The notes beneath the pieces were generated by a model. That model ran no database searches. It saw only the letters and a list, made by a program, of their open reading frames with translations, and was not told the DNA's origin. Positions 26,882-34,640 of a stretch of DNA of 37,855 nucleotides are shown here, piece by piece; within the stretch, counting starts at the first letter, position 1, and each line of letters starts with the position of its first letter. Location of the stretch: positions 1-37,855 of the forward strand of contig CALFWL010000060.1 in NCBI GenBank assembly GCA_937928215.1, given 5' to 3'. The DNA comes from an uncultured Pirellulaceae bacterium. Lineage in GTDB: Bacteria > Planctomycetota > Planctomycetia > Pirellulales > Pirellulaceae. The position numbers were made by a program, and so were the translations under genes.

Positions 26882-27595
26882 CTACGAGCGAACGTTTTCC
26901 TGGATGCTGTCCGAAATTGTCCGAATTGCCCGTTGAGCCGACTCGAAGTGCCGTGAGCCAATGATCAAACTGATCAGCTCGGTGACCGGGTGAGCGTTCG
27001 ATAGTTCGCGACTGCCTTGCATGATTGATGCCTCGTCTGCGGCAGTCGGAACCGCGTCCCCAGCCCGGAACGAAACCTGACTGTCAGAGCTTAATAGGCG
27101 GTTGTCATCGAATTTAACGACCGAGATCTGACCGAACTCCTGACCGTTAGCCGAAACGCGACCTCCCGTGTCAATCACCAAGTCACGATCCGACACTTCC
27201 GGTGGAACTGAAATTGGTTGACCGTTGTCAAGAATCGCCATGCCATCGCTGTTGACCAAATGGTTCTGAGCGTCACGGAACAGAGCTCCATTGCGTGAAT
27301 AGAATTCTCCGTCTTGGCCTTGAAAGGCAAAAAAACCGTCGCCGCTGATCGCCACGTCCAGCGGTCGGCCTGTCGTTTCGTGTCGGCCTTGAGAAAAATC
27401 CGTTGCCAACTGGTCGACATTCGTTCCCGGTCTGGCAGTCCCCGGCTGACCCGCGTTATCGGTTCGTTCATGGAACGCGAAAATCATTCGCTTGTGCCCT
27501 GCGGTATTCAAATGAGCCAGATTGGATGCGACCAAATCCTGCTGTCTGCTGAAAATGTCCAGCGCAGTGGCTCCGCTATAAAGTCCGTTCAACAT
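26882..27595 (-). CDS. flgF: Flagellar proximal rod protein FlgF-like
   Basis: 237 aa from ATG 27595, where the rod signature begins: MLNGLYSGATALDIFSRQQDLVASNLAHLNTAGHKR in two parts. The 56 codons of open frame upstream (to 27763) have no family character. The middle has DVAISGDGFFAFQGQDGEFYSRNGALFRDAQNHLVNSDG. The C-terminus LSNAHPVTELISLIIGSRHFESAQRAIRTISDSIQE is the D0 helix. FlgF and FlgG are close relatives; length, position before flgG and the deviating NLAHLNTAGHK (for NxANxNTxGFK) favour FlgF. It is the first gene of the minus-strand flagellar arm. Confidence 0.88.
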   Translation of the reverse strand: MLNGLYSGATALDIFSRQQDLVASNLAHLNTAGHKRMIFAFHERTDNAGQPGTARPGTNVDQLATDFSQGRHETTGRPLDVAISGDGFFAFQGQDGEFYSRNGALFRDAQNHLVNSDGMAILDNGQPISVPPEVSDRDLVIDTGGRVSANGQEFGQISVVKFDDNRLLSSDSQVSFRAGDAVPTAADEASIMQGSRELSNAHPVTELISLIIGSRHFESAQRAIRTISDSIQENVRS

Positions 27596-28049
27596 CCGAT
27601 TCAATATCCTGCCCAACGTACAACCGTTGAGAAATAACATTTCGAAATAGTGAAGCATGGTTGATGCAAATGCGCGTGAGCATTCATCCTTCACCGACCA
27701 CCGCTCATCGCATCGTCCATCGAAAACCCGAATCATCAATAATTCCGGTTGTCCGGCTGACAATGATCGGGCAAATCTGAACGATGGAAATGTTTTCTCC
27801 GGAAGGGAAAAGTTTTCTGCCAGCGAAGCAATATTTTTGCTGCCAGCGAAGCGATATCACTGTCGCAATCAAATCCGTGCGGGGGACCGCCGAATTGTGA
27901 ACCTGTAACGGCTGGGATGAACCTGCGTCTTAGGCTCGTCGATACAAAGTGATGATTGCGTGGACTTTTACGGTCGACGACGGGGCTAACCACGATGCTC
28001 CGTCACGTCCACGCAACGCGATTTCAGCTCAAACAAAGGGTAAGCAGGC
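27596..28049. promoter_or_regulatory. Divergent flagellar control region between flgF and fliL
   Basis: 454 bp without a credible gene, between the two flagellar arms, so promoters for both must be here. I see no textbook sigma-28 (TAAA-N15-GCCGATAA) or sigma-54 (GG-N10-GC) pair that I trust. The region from 27781 to 27860 is AT-rich and contains the direct repeat listed separately. Confidence 0.5.
27817..27857. repeat. Direct repeat CTGCCAGCGAAGCRATAT, 23-bp period
   Basis: Two 18-base copies (27817-27834 and 27840-27857) differ at one base (A/G). Starts are 23 bp apart, about two helical turns, which would put two bound proteins on the same face of DNA. It lies near the middle of the divergent flgF/fliL region. 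Confidence 0.75.
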
Positions 28050-28562
28050 ATGTCAACCGACGCGGAAGAAGAATCCGAAGCCAAGCAGTCATCCGGCATG
28101 ATGATGAAGTTGCTGATCTGGTTGGTCGTGGTAACGTTCGCCATCGGCGGCGGAGTTGCGACGCCGTTCGTGATCGCTTCGTTCGCAAGCTCGGACGGCG
28201 ACACGGAACAAGAGGAGATGGCGGAGCCGGACCCGGAAGAGGAAGTGGAGTTCATTGACTTTGACGAAGTGACAGTAAACCTCGACGAAGCCCGTTTCAG
28301 TCGTTACTTGCGGATTAACTTTTCGCTGCAAGTTGCTAAATCACAACGTGAGGAGATCGAAGCAAAGATTCTCGCCAAGACCACGATCTTCAAAAACTGG
28401 ATTCAGGTGCAAGTCGCAGAGAAAACCACGGAAGACTTGCGGGGCAAGTACGGTCGAAACCGACTTCGCCGCGAGATCCACGACTACTTTAACAAGGTGT
28501 TGTTTTCTGATGGCATCGAGCGAATTCAAGACGTTTTGTTTCGGGAGTTCCACGTCCAATGA
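28050..28562 (+). CDS. fliL: Flagellar basal body-associated protein FliL
   Basis: 170 aa. One inner-membrane helix (MMMKLLIWLVVVTFAIGGGV, about 17-36) follows a short cytoplasmic acidic N-terminus. An acidic linker (EQEEMAEPDPEEEVEF) leads into the periplasmic FliL domain: VTVNLDEARFSRYLRINFSLQV, LRREIHDYFNKVLFSDGIERIQDVLFREFHVQ (each in part). FliL supports stator function and torque. First gene of the plus-strand arm; its stop overlaps the fliM start in ATGA, so the two are translationally coupled. Confidence 0.93.
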   Translation: MSTDAEEESEAKQSSGMMMKLLIWLVVVTFAIGGGVATPFVIASFASSDGDTEQEEMAEPDPEEEVEFIDFDEVTVNLDEARFSRYLRINFSLQVAKSQREEIEAKILAKTTIFKNWIQVQVAEKTTEDLRGKYGRNRLRREIHDYFNKVLFSDGIERIQDVLFREFHVQ

Positions 28563-29422
28563 GCGATCCGACTTATCAGGTTTATGACTTTGCTGCCAGC
28601 GCACGCGTCGAGCGCCCGCTATCGCTCGCGCTGCGTCGTTGGCTGGAGAAGTTTGCTGAACGTTTTGTTGAGCAATATGGCAATTTCTCAATGACAGAAA
28701 TTGACGCGGAAGCGTTACTGATCGATGCCGAATCGTTCGAGGATTTGCAGAACAAGTGGCATGCCCCGTCCTTCAGTGCGGAAATCAAACTTCAAGAAGG
28801 CGAGCTGAGTGGAATGCTGGTAGCGACTCGGTCGGAAATGCTGAAGTTGCTAATGGATATTCTGGGCAACGCGGATGGCGGCGCAACCGAAGACCGCGAG
28901 TTGACCTCTGTCGAAGCTTCCCTGTGCGAAATGATCTTTGAACAAGCCGCCAGCACTCTCGCAGAAAGCTGGCCAGAGCAACAACCGTTGACCCAAGACC
29001 TGCAACCGCTCGATCCACAGCCGGCTCATAGTCGTTTGTATCCGCCAGACCAATTGTTGCTCAAGTCCGGGCTGATGATCAAACTGCCCGAACAAAGCGT
29101 ATCCATTCAGTTGCTATTGCCTAAACCTGACGCGGCAAAACTGTTGAAAGTTCCCATGCGTGCACCGGCGGCTCCGAATCCCGCATCACGTTTGGACCCA
29201 AACCGTATCTCTCAGATCAACGTGCAAGTTTCGGCCGGACTTGGTTCGACCCGTCTCGCTATGACCGATCTCGCAACGATGGCAGTGGGTGACATCATTG
29301 TCCTGGATCAGTCAGTTGGGCAACCGCTGACCGTGTATGCCAATGACGAACCCGCATTCGAAGCTTGGCCGGGGCGCCGCGATCGCAATCAAGCGATGAG
29401 CATCACTTCGTTTCTGGTGTGA
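28559..29422 (+). CDS. fliM: Flagellar motor switch protein FliM, short N-terminus
   Basis: 287 aa against about 330 for FliM. The central CheC-like domain (about 20-190) begins ERPLSLALRRWLEKFAERFVEQYGNFSM and includes LVATRSEMLKLLMDILGN and ELTSVEASLCEMIFEQAASTLAESW. The C-terminal SpoA domain (about 215-280) reads INVQVSAGLGSTRLAMTDLATMAVGDIIVLDQSVGQPLTVYAND. The N-terminal LSQxEIDALL segment that binds phosphorylated CheY is missing: the protein starts MSDPTYQVYDFAASARVERPL. FliM sits in the C-ring between FliG and FliN. It is coupled to fliL by the ATGA overlap and precedes fliN by 48 bp. Confidence 0.85.
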   Translation: MSDPTYQVYDFAASARVERPLSLALRRWLEKFAERFVEQYGNFSMTEIDAEALLIDAESFEDLQNKWHAPSFSAEIKLQEGELSGMLVATRSEMLKLLMDILGNADGGATEDRELTSVEASLCEMIFEQAASTLAESWPEQQPLTQDLQPLDPQPAHSRLYPPDQLLLKSGLMIKLPEQSVSIQLLLPKPDAAKLLKVPMRAPAAPNPASRLDPNRISQINVQVSAGLGSTRLAMTDLATMAVGDIIVLDQSVGQPLTVYANDEPAFEAWPGRRDRNQAMSITSFLV

Positions 29423-29470
29423 CGCAGCCAAACAGCAGCCCTTCAGGCAACTACTTCCCAAAGAAATATC

Positions 29471-29947
29471 ATGACGACTGAAACAGACGCGACAAATCCA
29501 GAAGAGGTCGAAACACCAGCTGGTACCGAAGCGGCAGCGAATGAGACTCCGTCGAACGACGAATCTTCCGCGACGGAGGGTTCGACTGCAACTTCAGATG
29601 AAGGCGCCGAGAGCGCAGCTGAGAATGAAGTTAATGGCGAAGTTGAAGTCAATGCGGCTGAATTCCAGTCGCTTGAAGAAGGATCGGCCGCTACGGACAA
29701 GCCAAAAGATTTGAATCGATTTCAGGAGATCAAAGTCACCGTGTCGGCGGATCTCGGACGAGCGTCCATCCCACTGCAAACGCTGATGAATCTGGGCGAG
29801 GGCTCCGTGTTGGAATTGGATCGAGAAATTGGAAGTCCCGTCGAACTGGTCGCTCAAGGAGTTGCCCTCGCCAGTGGCGAAGTCGTGGTCGTCAACGGCT
29901 GTTTCGCGATTCGCGTTACCAAAGTTTACGAAGGTCAGGCCGGTTAA
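29471..29947 (+). CDS. fliN: Flagellar motor switch protein FliN with long acidic N-terminus
   Basis: 158 aa. The C-terminal SpoA domain (about 75-155) is LNRFQEIKVTVSADLGRASIPLQTLMNLGEGSVLELDREIGSPVELVAQGVALASGEVVVVNGCFAIRVTKVY, split here by motif; GEVVVVNGCFAIRVT is the family's VVVxxxxxGVRIT element. Residues 1-74 are Glu/Thr/Ser/Ala-rich and probably disordered. FliN lines the base of the C-ring and docks the export ATPase complex. The stop TAA abuts the ATG of the next gene (TAAATG), indicating one transcript. Confidence 0.94.
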   Translation: MTTETDATNPEEVETPAGTEAAANETPSNDESSATEGSTATSDEGAESAAENEVNGEVEVNAAEFQSLEEGSAATDKPKDLNRFQEIKVTVSADLGRASIPLQTLMNLGEGSVLELDREIGSPVELVAQGVALASGEVVVVNGCFAIRVTKVYEGQAG

Positions 29948-31234
29948 ATGAAAACCATCATATCGATCTTGAAATCTCAAAACTCTGCCCCAGTTTGGCT
30001 GGCAACGTGCCTTAGCTGGGTGACGGCGTGCCTTATCGCAGGATCGTTCGGCGTGTCCAATGCAACTGCCGACAATCCGTTGCGATTCATTCCCACCGAT
30101 GAATCGTCAACCACGAACACTCAGGCAGAACCCGTTGATCGGATGCCGCCGGAAGTCTATCAAGCGATTCACCAAGATGGTCGGAATCACGCAAAGATTT
30201 ATTATGATCGGGCCGTGGCGCCCGCGAGTCATGAGACTCCTTTTCAAGTTCGACAGATCTCCGTGCCAGAAACACTCGCCCGCGAAGTTGAGGCCGAACT
30301 GAATGCTTCGGTTCCGGCCGCAACACCAACGGTCCGGGCAGACTCTCCCAGTGACCTCGCGCTCGTGGGCAGCGCACTGAACGCGATTCAGCCGGATGAT
30401 CCTCCGGCTTCCGTTCGAGTTCCCGACACGACGCCACACGACACGACTGAGTCTGCCCCCTCAGCTGATCCGCCGGTCGAACCCGCCGCTGTCGCAAGCC
30501 GTTGGCAGCCAGATCAAAACCCACCGGAAAGCAAACCAGACCCTCAAACAGATAATGCATTGGGTCAGGAACCCGCAGTTCCTTTTCCTTCTGCAACACC
30601 TGGGGTGGCGACTGGCTTGACGCCCACATCGCCTCAGTTCAGGAAGATCATTGAACGCATCGCGCTTAGCACTTGCCTGGTGCTTTGTGGTGGCGTCGCA
30701 TTCATTTTGGTGGCAAAACAGGTGTTCAAAAGCAAACCAGTGGATCGCAAGCCCGCTTCCAACTCTATTCAAATCAAATCACAGTTACAGCTTTCACCCA
30801 AAGCAAATCTGTTTCTGGTGGAAACTGGCAAGCATCGGATGATCGTCGCGAGTGACCAAAACGGCATCCAGTCCGTCGTGGCGCTGACTGATTCATTCTC
30901 TGAAACGCTCGAGTCGTTCGCTCACGAAGAAGCAAGCGATGCCGCGCTGGCGGCAGTTCCGAGTGCTGCTGACGCGATCCAGCAATCGGCAAGTCCTGGA
31001 AAATTGCCGCCCGAGATGTACTCACTGGCGACCGTTGGCCAGCGAGCGGATCGTCAAACCAGTCACGGGCAACCCAAATCGAAATCTCATTCGCACTCAG
31101 GAACCCAAAACGACCAGAGTGCCGCCACGACTTCGCCAGCGGAAGCCGAAGTTCGCCGCAAGATGGAAGATGCTCTACGCGACCGAGGCCTGAAGGATCT
31201 GTTGATGCAATCGTTGCAGGTCAAAGCCGCCTGA
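29948..31234 (+). CDS. fliO: FliO-like flagellar export protein with large periplasmic region
   Basis: 428 aa against about 120 for E. coli FliO. An N-terminal signal-like segment (PVWLATCLSWVTACLIAGSFGV, about 16-37) is followed by a Pro/Thr/Asp-rich region of about 190 residues. A membrane helix follows, IALSTCLVLCGGVAFILVAKQVF, at about 238-260. After it comes the FliO-type cytoplasmic domain: IQIKSQLQLSPKANLFLVETGKHRMIVASDQNGIQSVVAL. The end is a charged helix (EAEVRRKMEDALRDRGLKDLLMQSLQVKAA). FliO helps assemble FliP in the export gate, and fliP follows. The identification rests on the core motif and the position between fliN and fliP. Confidence 0.75.
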   Translation: MKTIISILKSQNSAPVWLATCLSWVTACLIAGSFGVSNATADNPLRFIPTDESSTTNTQAEPVDRMPPEVYQAIHQDGRNHAKIYYDRAVAPASHETPFQVRQISVPETLAREVEAELNASVPAATPTVRADSPSDLALVGSALNAIQPDDPPASVRVPDTTPHDTTESAPSADPPVEPAAVASRWQPDQNPPESKPDPQTDNALGQEPAVPFPSATPGVATGLTPTSPQFRKIIERIALSTCLVLCGGVAFILVAKQVFKSKPVDRKPASNSIQIKSQLQLSPKANLFLVETGKHRMIVASDQNGIQSVVALTDSFSETLESFAHEEASDAALAAVPSAADAIQQSASPGKLPPEMYSLATVGQRADRQTSHGQPKSKSHSHSGTQNDQSAATTSPAEAEVRRKMEDALRDRGLKDLLMQSLQVKAA

Positions 31235-31299
31235 GACTGAGACAACGTTTCTTGCGAAGTTCGTGCACAAAACTAGACGCTAAACGAAGCGTGATTGGC

Positions 31300-31306
31300 A
31301 AGGAGG
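31300..31306 (+). promoter_or_regulatory. Strong Shine-Dalgarno AAGGAGG before fliP
   Basis: AAGGAGG ends 6 bases before ATG 31313. It decides the fliP start against the upstream in-frame TTG at 31295, which would lie before the site itself. Confidence 0.85.
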
Positions 31307-31312
31307 CCCATC

Positions 31313-32017
31313 ATGGATTTGACATACTTGATCGGACAGGTTGATCCTGCCGAAGCGTTCGGAGAGCTTGCTCCGCCGGTTCAGATCGCGCTGTTCCTCG
31401 GCGCGATGAGCTTCGCGACGGCGGCGTTGGTCAGCCTGACCGCGTTTACTCGCATCATCATTGTGCTGTCCTTCGTCCGACGAGCCCTTTCGACTCAGGA
31501 GATTCCACCCAATCAAGTGATCCTAGGTTTGTCCTTCTTCCTGACGCTGTTTGTGATGGCTCCGACCATGGAGAATATCAACACCAACGGTGTCCAGCCG
31601 TACTTGTTGGCGCAGCAATCCGAAGGCACGAAAGGCGACTTCACGGTCATGCAATTGTGGCAGGTCGCGTCGGATGAAATTCGCGTCTTTATGACGGCAC
31701 ATACTCGAGGTAACGATTTGCAATTGTTTGTTGATCTATCACAGACGCCTCAGCCATCGGCCGCCAGCGAGGCGCCGCTGAAAGTGCTGATCCCCGCGTT
31801 CATCATCAGTGAATTAAAAACGGCCTTTGTCATGGGTTTTTGCATCTACATCCCGTTCCTGCTGATTGATTTGGTCATTTCCACGGTGTTGATGTCTTTG
31901 GGAATGATGATGATGCCACCTGTGATCGTGTCGACTCCCTGCAAGCTGTTGTTATTCGTTTTGGTCGATGGCTGGCAATTGATTTCCAAAGCACTCGTCA
32001 GCAGTTTCGTCGTGTAA
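31313..32017 (+). CDS. fliP: Flagellar export gate protein FliP
   Basis: 234 aa. Hydrophobic throughout, with the FliP patterns LSLTAFTRIIIVLSFVRRAL-like VSLTAFTRIIIVLSFVRRAL (about 41-60), TQEIPPNQVILGLSFFLTLFVMAP, LIPAFIISELKTAFVMGFCIYIPFLLIDLVI and SLGMMMMPPVIVSTPCKLLLFVLVDGW in parts. FliP forms the pentameric core of the type III export gate with FliQ and FliR. There is no cleavable signal at the start; the N-terminus MDLTYLIGQVDPAEAF is short. Start fixed by AAGGAGG. The usual next genes fliQ, fliR and flhB are absent; flhA follows after 31 bp. Confidence 0.96.
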   Translation: MDLTYLIGQVDPAEAFGELAPPVQIALFLGAMSFATAALVSLTAFTRIIIVLSFVRRALSTQEIPPNQVILGLSFFLTLFVMAPTMENINTNGVQPYLLAQQSEGTKGDFTVMQLWQVASDEIRVFMTAHTRGNDLQLFVDLSQTPQPSAASEAPLKVLIPAFIISELKTAFVMGFCIYIPFLLIDLVISTVLMSLGMMMMPPVIVSTPCKLLLFVLVDGWQLISKALVSSFVV

Positions 32018-32048
32018 TCGCTCCCGTCAAAGAAGTTTTCGTAACCAC

Positions 32049-34262
32049 TTGTCATTTGGAGAATCTCAGATTTCCACCGCGACAACCAACTTGGGATTTG
32101 CTCAACGCAGCGAGACGTGGCTTTCCGCCACATTCTTGATGACGCTGGTCGTGCTAGTCGTGCCATTGCCGACCTTCCTGTTGGACATGTTTCTGGCGAT
32201 GAACCTGGCGTCGGCCATCCTGTTGCTGTTGATTACGCTCAACGCCCGGCGACCGTTAGATGTGTCGGTGTTCCCGTCGCTGTTACTGTTGATGACGCTG
32301 TTCCGTCTGGCGCTGAACGTGGCGACGACTCGTTTGATTCTGCTCAATGGTGACGCAGGAAAAATCGTCGATACGTTTGGAGATCTTGTTGTCGGCGGGA
32401 ACCTGATCGTTGGCGGAGTCATCTTCCTGATTCTGGTTACGATTCAATTTATCGTGATCACCAAGGGTGCGACTCGAATCTCTGAAGTGAACGCAAGGTT
32501 TACGCTGGACGCGATGCCCGGCAAGCAGATGGCGATCGATGCGGAGCTGAACGTCGGTGCGATTGACGAAAAGGTTGCGAAAAAACGCCGAGAAGAATTA
32601 GCTTCAGAGGCCGAATTTTATGGAGCCATGGACGGTGCCAGTAAGTACGTTCGCGGCGATGCGATCGCAGGCTTGGTCATTATGGTGGTCAATATTTTGG
32701 GAGGCGTATTGCTGGCGGTAAGCACCGGGCAGTCGCTGACCGAAGCGTTGCAGTTGTACACGATTTTGACCATCGGTGACGGGCTGGTCTCGCAGGTTCC
32801 CGCTCTGATCATCGCCACCAGCGCCGGTATTCTGGTCACCAAGTCCTCTTCGGAATCGAATCTCGGACAAGAAATCGGTTCCCAGGTCATGCACGGTCAC
32901 CGGGCCATGTTCACTGGTGGCATCATTCTGTTCTTGATGGTCTTGGTGCCTGGGCTGCCGAAAATTCCTTTCATCCTGATGGCGGGTTTGGTCTTGGTTC
33001 TAACCCGCAAAGCGAAGCAGCAAGAGGATGAAGACATCGCAACTGAAGCGGCTGAAGCGGAAAGCGAACAGGCCGCTCCCGAGATTTCGCCCGACCAGAA
33101 AGCGCTGGATGAGTTCCTGCAACACGATCGGATTGTGGTCGAGATCGGTGCCGCGCTGATTCACTTGGTCGAACCAAAACGCGGCAAGGGAATCGTTGAT
33201 CGAGTCACCAGTCTGCGAAAGGACATTGGCAGCCACTTTGGGTTCTGGGTTCCCAACGTTCGAATTCGCGACAATCTTCAGATCGACGTGCAGGAGTACC
33301 GCATCGTCATCTGTGGCAGGCAGGTGGGAGTCGGCAACATTCAGCCAGCCGGTTTCCTTGCGATCAATCCTGGCAGCGTCAACGTCGACGTGGACGGCAC
33401 CGACACGACGGACCCCGCATTTGGATTGCCCGCGAAATGGATTGATGAATCCGATCGACGTCGCGCGGAAATCGCGGGCTACACCGTGGTCGATGCGGCG
33501 ACCGTCTTGATTACTCATTTGGGCGAATGCCTGAAAAAACACTCGCACGAACTGCTGGGCCGTGAGGACATGCAGAAGATGCTGGACAAACTGAAAGAAG
33601 TGGCTCCTTCGATCGTCAACGAAATCAAACCAGAAACTTTACGTAGTGGTGTGTTGCATCAAGTGCTGGTCAGTTTGCTGCGTGAGTCCGTTTCGATCGC
33701 GTCGTTGGAAAAGATCATTGAATCGGCCATTTATCACAGCGGACAGACCAAAGCGGTCGCCGAACTGACCGAATTGATTCGAGCCGACATTGGACCGGTG
33801 ATCGTCGACCGATTCCGAGACGATTCAGGACGCGTCAACGTGATCCTGCTTGAGCCGAAGCTGGAACATTGGCTGCGTCAGAACGTCAACGGCGAAATGA
33901 TCGCCATGCAGCCGGACCATTTGGGCAAGCTTGTCGACAAATGCAAACAGTCGTGGGAGCTCGCTTCGATGAAGAATCAACCCGCGGCCGTGTTGGTTGA
34001 TTCCTCCATCCGCCGCGCGCTGCGGCAGACGGTGCATCGATCGTTACCAGAGGTCTCTATCGTCGCCTACCACGAAATTCCACCAGACCTGCTGATCGAG
34101 CCCGTGACCGTGATCCGCAACGACGACGTGTTCGGCGCCGACGACGGTTCAGGTGGCTTGCAGCCGGGTGGAACACCAATGAATCCCGCCGACAACGCCA
34201 ACCCGGTTAATGGCGCGAACGCCATGAACTCGACCAACTCAACGAAAGGTGTGATGCCTTGA
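32049..34262 (+). CDS. flhA: Flagellar export protein FlhA
   Basis: 737 aa, somewhat above the usual 690. The N-terminal half has about eight membrane helices. The FHIPEP signature region reads DVSVFPSLLLLMTLFRLALNVATTRLIL, then GNLIVGGVIFLILVTIQFIVITKGATRISEVNARFTLDAMPGKQMAIDAEL in parts. The cytoplasmic ring domain (about 360-700) includes GFWVPNVRIRDN and PAGFLAINPG. The last 40 residues are Asn/Gly/Pro-rich, beyond the family end. No ATG precedes the first helix. The frame starts at TTG 32049; an ATT at 32070 has GGAGAA 6 bases upstream and would give a start closer to family length. Confidence 0.95.
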   Translation: MSFGESQISTATTNLGFAQRSETWLSATFLMTLVVLVVPLPTFLLDMFLAMNLASAILLLLITLNARRPLDVSVFPSLLLLMTLFRLALNVATTRLILLNGDAGKIVDTFGDLVVGGNLIVGGVIFLILVTIQFIVITKGATRISEVNARFTLDAMPGKQMAIDAELNVGAIDEKVAKKRREELASEAEFYGAMDGASKYVRGDAIAGLVIMVVNILGGVLLAVSTGQSLTEALQLYTILTIGDGLVSQVPALIIATSAGILVTKSSSESNLGQEIGSQVMHGHRAMFTGGIILFLMVLVPGLPKIPFILMAGLVLVLTRKAKQQEDEDIATEAAEAESEQAAPEISPDQKALDEFLQHDRIVVEIGAALIHLVEPKRGKGIVDRVTSLRKDIGSHFGFWVPNVRIRDNLQIDVQEYRIVICGRQVGVGNIQPAGFLAINPGSVNVDVDGTDTTDPAFGLPAKWIDESDRRRAEIAGYTVVDAATVLITHLGECLKKHSHELLGREDMQKMLDKLKEVAPSIVNEIKPETLRSGVLHQVLVSLLRESVSIASLEKIIESAIYHSGQTKAVAELTELIRADIGPVIVDRFRDDSGRVNVILLEPKLEHWLRQNVNGEMIAMQPDHLGKLVDKCKQSWELASMKNQPAAVLVDSSIRRALRQTVHRSLPEVSIVAYHEIPPDLLIEPVTVIRNDDVFGADDGSGGLQPGGTPMNPADNANPVNGANAMNSTNSTKGVMP

Positions 34263-34483
34263 GCCTCAATCATCAACTTGCTCGACGACGCCTCAAGCGC
34301 AAAGGGCCGCTGGCTCAAGTTTGTGCCTTGCTGACGGTTTGCTGCGTGTGGGTGATCGGTGTATCGATCGGGCTGGAGCCTCACGTCATCCTCTGGCGCT
34401 CGGTCGTGTCCGCATTCATCATCGGATCGATCGTCTCGTTCGGACTAAGCGTGATTCACGTGGCGAATACAACTCGAAGTTAA
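34259..34483 (+). CDS. Small two-helix membrane protein
   Basis: 74 aa. Begins with a TTG at 34259 that overlaps the flhA stop in TTGA, so it is translationally coupled to flhA. A basic N-terminus (NHQLARRRLKRKG) precedes two hydrophobic helices (VCALLTVCCVWVIGVSIGL and ILWRSVVSAFIIGSIVSFGLSVI). The size and two-helix form recall FliQ (about 89 aa), which is missing here, but FliQ motifs such as the QAxTQIxE loop are not present, so I do not name it. Its frame, coupling and position inside a flagellar operon support a real gene. Confidence 0.65.
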   Translation: MSLNHQLARRRLKRKGPLAQVCALLTVCCVWVIGVSIGLEPHVILWRSVVSAFIIGSIVSFGLSVIHVANTTRS

Positions 34484-34640
34484 GGATTTGCTCAACATTG
34501 AACTTCCGGATTCCATCTCAATTCGTTCGCGTCAGATCGGCAAAGAGCGATTCCTATTCGGCAACTTGTTGTTAACCAAATCCTGAGCGATTGATAATGA
34601 CCCATTGTTCAAGTCGTGAATTTTTTCAAAGAAGAATGCC

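Noticed and set aside
34259..34483. Naming the 74-aa two-helix protein FliQ
   Set aside because: Length and topology fit, but the conserved FliQ loop residues are not seen.
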